Positions 5,122 through 5,282 of a stretch of 5,282 bases of DNA are shown here, one piece after another (positions within the stretch are counted from its first letter, which is position 1; each line of letters begins with the position of its first letter). The translations under genes were made by a program, and so were the position numbers. Under the pieces are notes generated by a model, which made no database searches, was not told where the DNA came from, and worked only from the letters and a program-made list of their open reading frames with translations. The DNA is from Candidatus Microgenomates bacterium (GTDB lineage Bacteria; Patescibacteriota; Microgenomatia; UBA12405; UBA6130), in NCBI GenBank assembly GCA_015485895.1, contig WFSR01000054.1, forward strand, positions 1-5,282, written 5' to 3'.

Positions 5122-5282
5122 TTATTTATTGGACAAATTGGGGGCTGGTGCTTTATTATTGAATATGGCGATGCAGGCGGTAGTTCCTAGAATCAACCCC
5201 TCTTCTACTAGTGCTGAAAAAACACCACCATCAGCTAATGTTGCTGGCAATCCCGCACCTAACCATGCTTTCTCCTCAAATC
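5122..5282 (-). CDS. C-terminal end of an unidentified hydrophobic protein (partial, 5' end outside window)
   Basis: On the minus strand an open frame enters from the right edge and runs 52 codons to TAA at 5122-5124. It begins FEEKAWLGAGLPATLADGG and continues with SALVEEGLILGTTACIAIF, then a polar tail NNKAPAPNLSNK. The rhythm of small and hydrophobic residues followed by a polar C-terminus looks protein-like and may include one membrane-associated segment. I cannot assign a family. The frame stops just before the heptamer-repeat spacer, as a real gene end would. A competing + strand frame from 5165 is also open to the edge, but is dominated by Pro, Ser, Asn and Ala and looks like the shadow. 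The gene would converge with the methyltransferase. Confidence 0.5.
   Translation of the reverse strand, partial: FEEKAWLGAGLPATLADGGVFSALVEEGLILGTTACIAIFNNKAPAPNLSNK

Noticed and set aside
5165..5282. + strand frame starting MAMQAVVPRIN and open to the edge
   Set aside because: Its composition is Pro/Ser/Asn/Ala-rich without structure-like patterning, while the opposite frame reads like a normal hydrophobic protein end; not fully excluded.

Overview
The window carries four complete protein genes, one gene fragment running off the right edge, and three intergenic regions filled with unusual short repeats. The repeat vocabulary (AAATCCTAA words, a CCGCCAGCTGGCGG palindrome, GTCATTCTGAG-type elements, TTGGAA and CTAGGAA tracts), the lack of Shine-Dalgarno sites, the tight packing and the standard stop codons suggest an uncultivated bacterium, possibly of the Patescibacteria/CPR type. 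That placement is an inference from style, not from a marker gene. The glutamyl-tRNA synthetase belongs to the long (about 550-residue) form best known from Clostridia.

Layout. Bases 1-446 hold no gene: AAATCCTAA repeats, a small hairpin, a roughly 300-bp palindromic element (71-370) and a heptamer tract that runs into the gltX promoter. Next come gltX (447-2147, +) and, tail to tail with overlapping stop codons, a D-2-hydroxyacid dehydrogenase (2144-3139, -). Bases 3140-3410 are intergenic, with the dehydrogenase promoter and three different heptamer tracts. A two-gene, AT-rich module follows on the + strand: an unrecognised protein with an ExK motif (3411-4070) overlapping a beta-class SPPY DNA methyltransferase (4051-4968). 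This is most simply read as a type II restriction-modification pair. Bases 4969-5121 are intergenic with more heptamer tracts. The C-terminal end of a hydrophobic, unidentified protein (5122-5282, -) closes the window.

How it fits together. gltX is housekeeping (charging tRNA with glutamate), and the dehydrogenase is a likely redox/fermentation enzyme with NADP-type cofactor residues. The restriction-modification-like module differs from both in base composition and sits between repeat-rich spacers, so it looks acquired. The three genes with an identifiable promoter each have a -10-like hexamer only 5-6 bases before the ATG, which predicts leaderless mRNAs. Across the spacers, at least seven different tandem repeat families all have a 7-bp period; this is the most striking structure not explained by genes.
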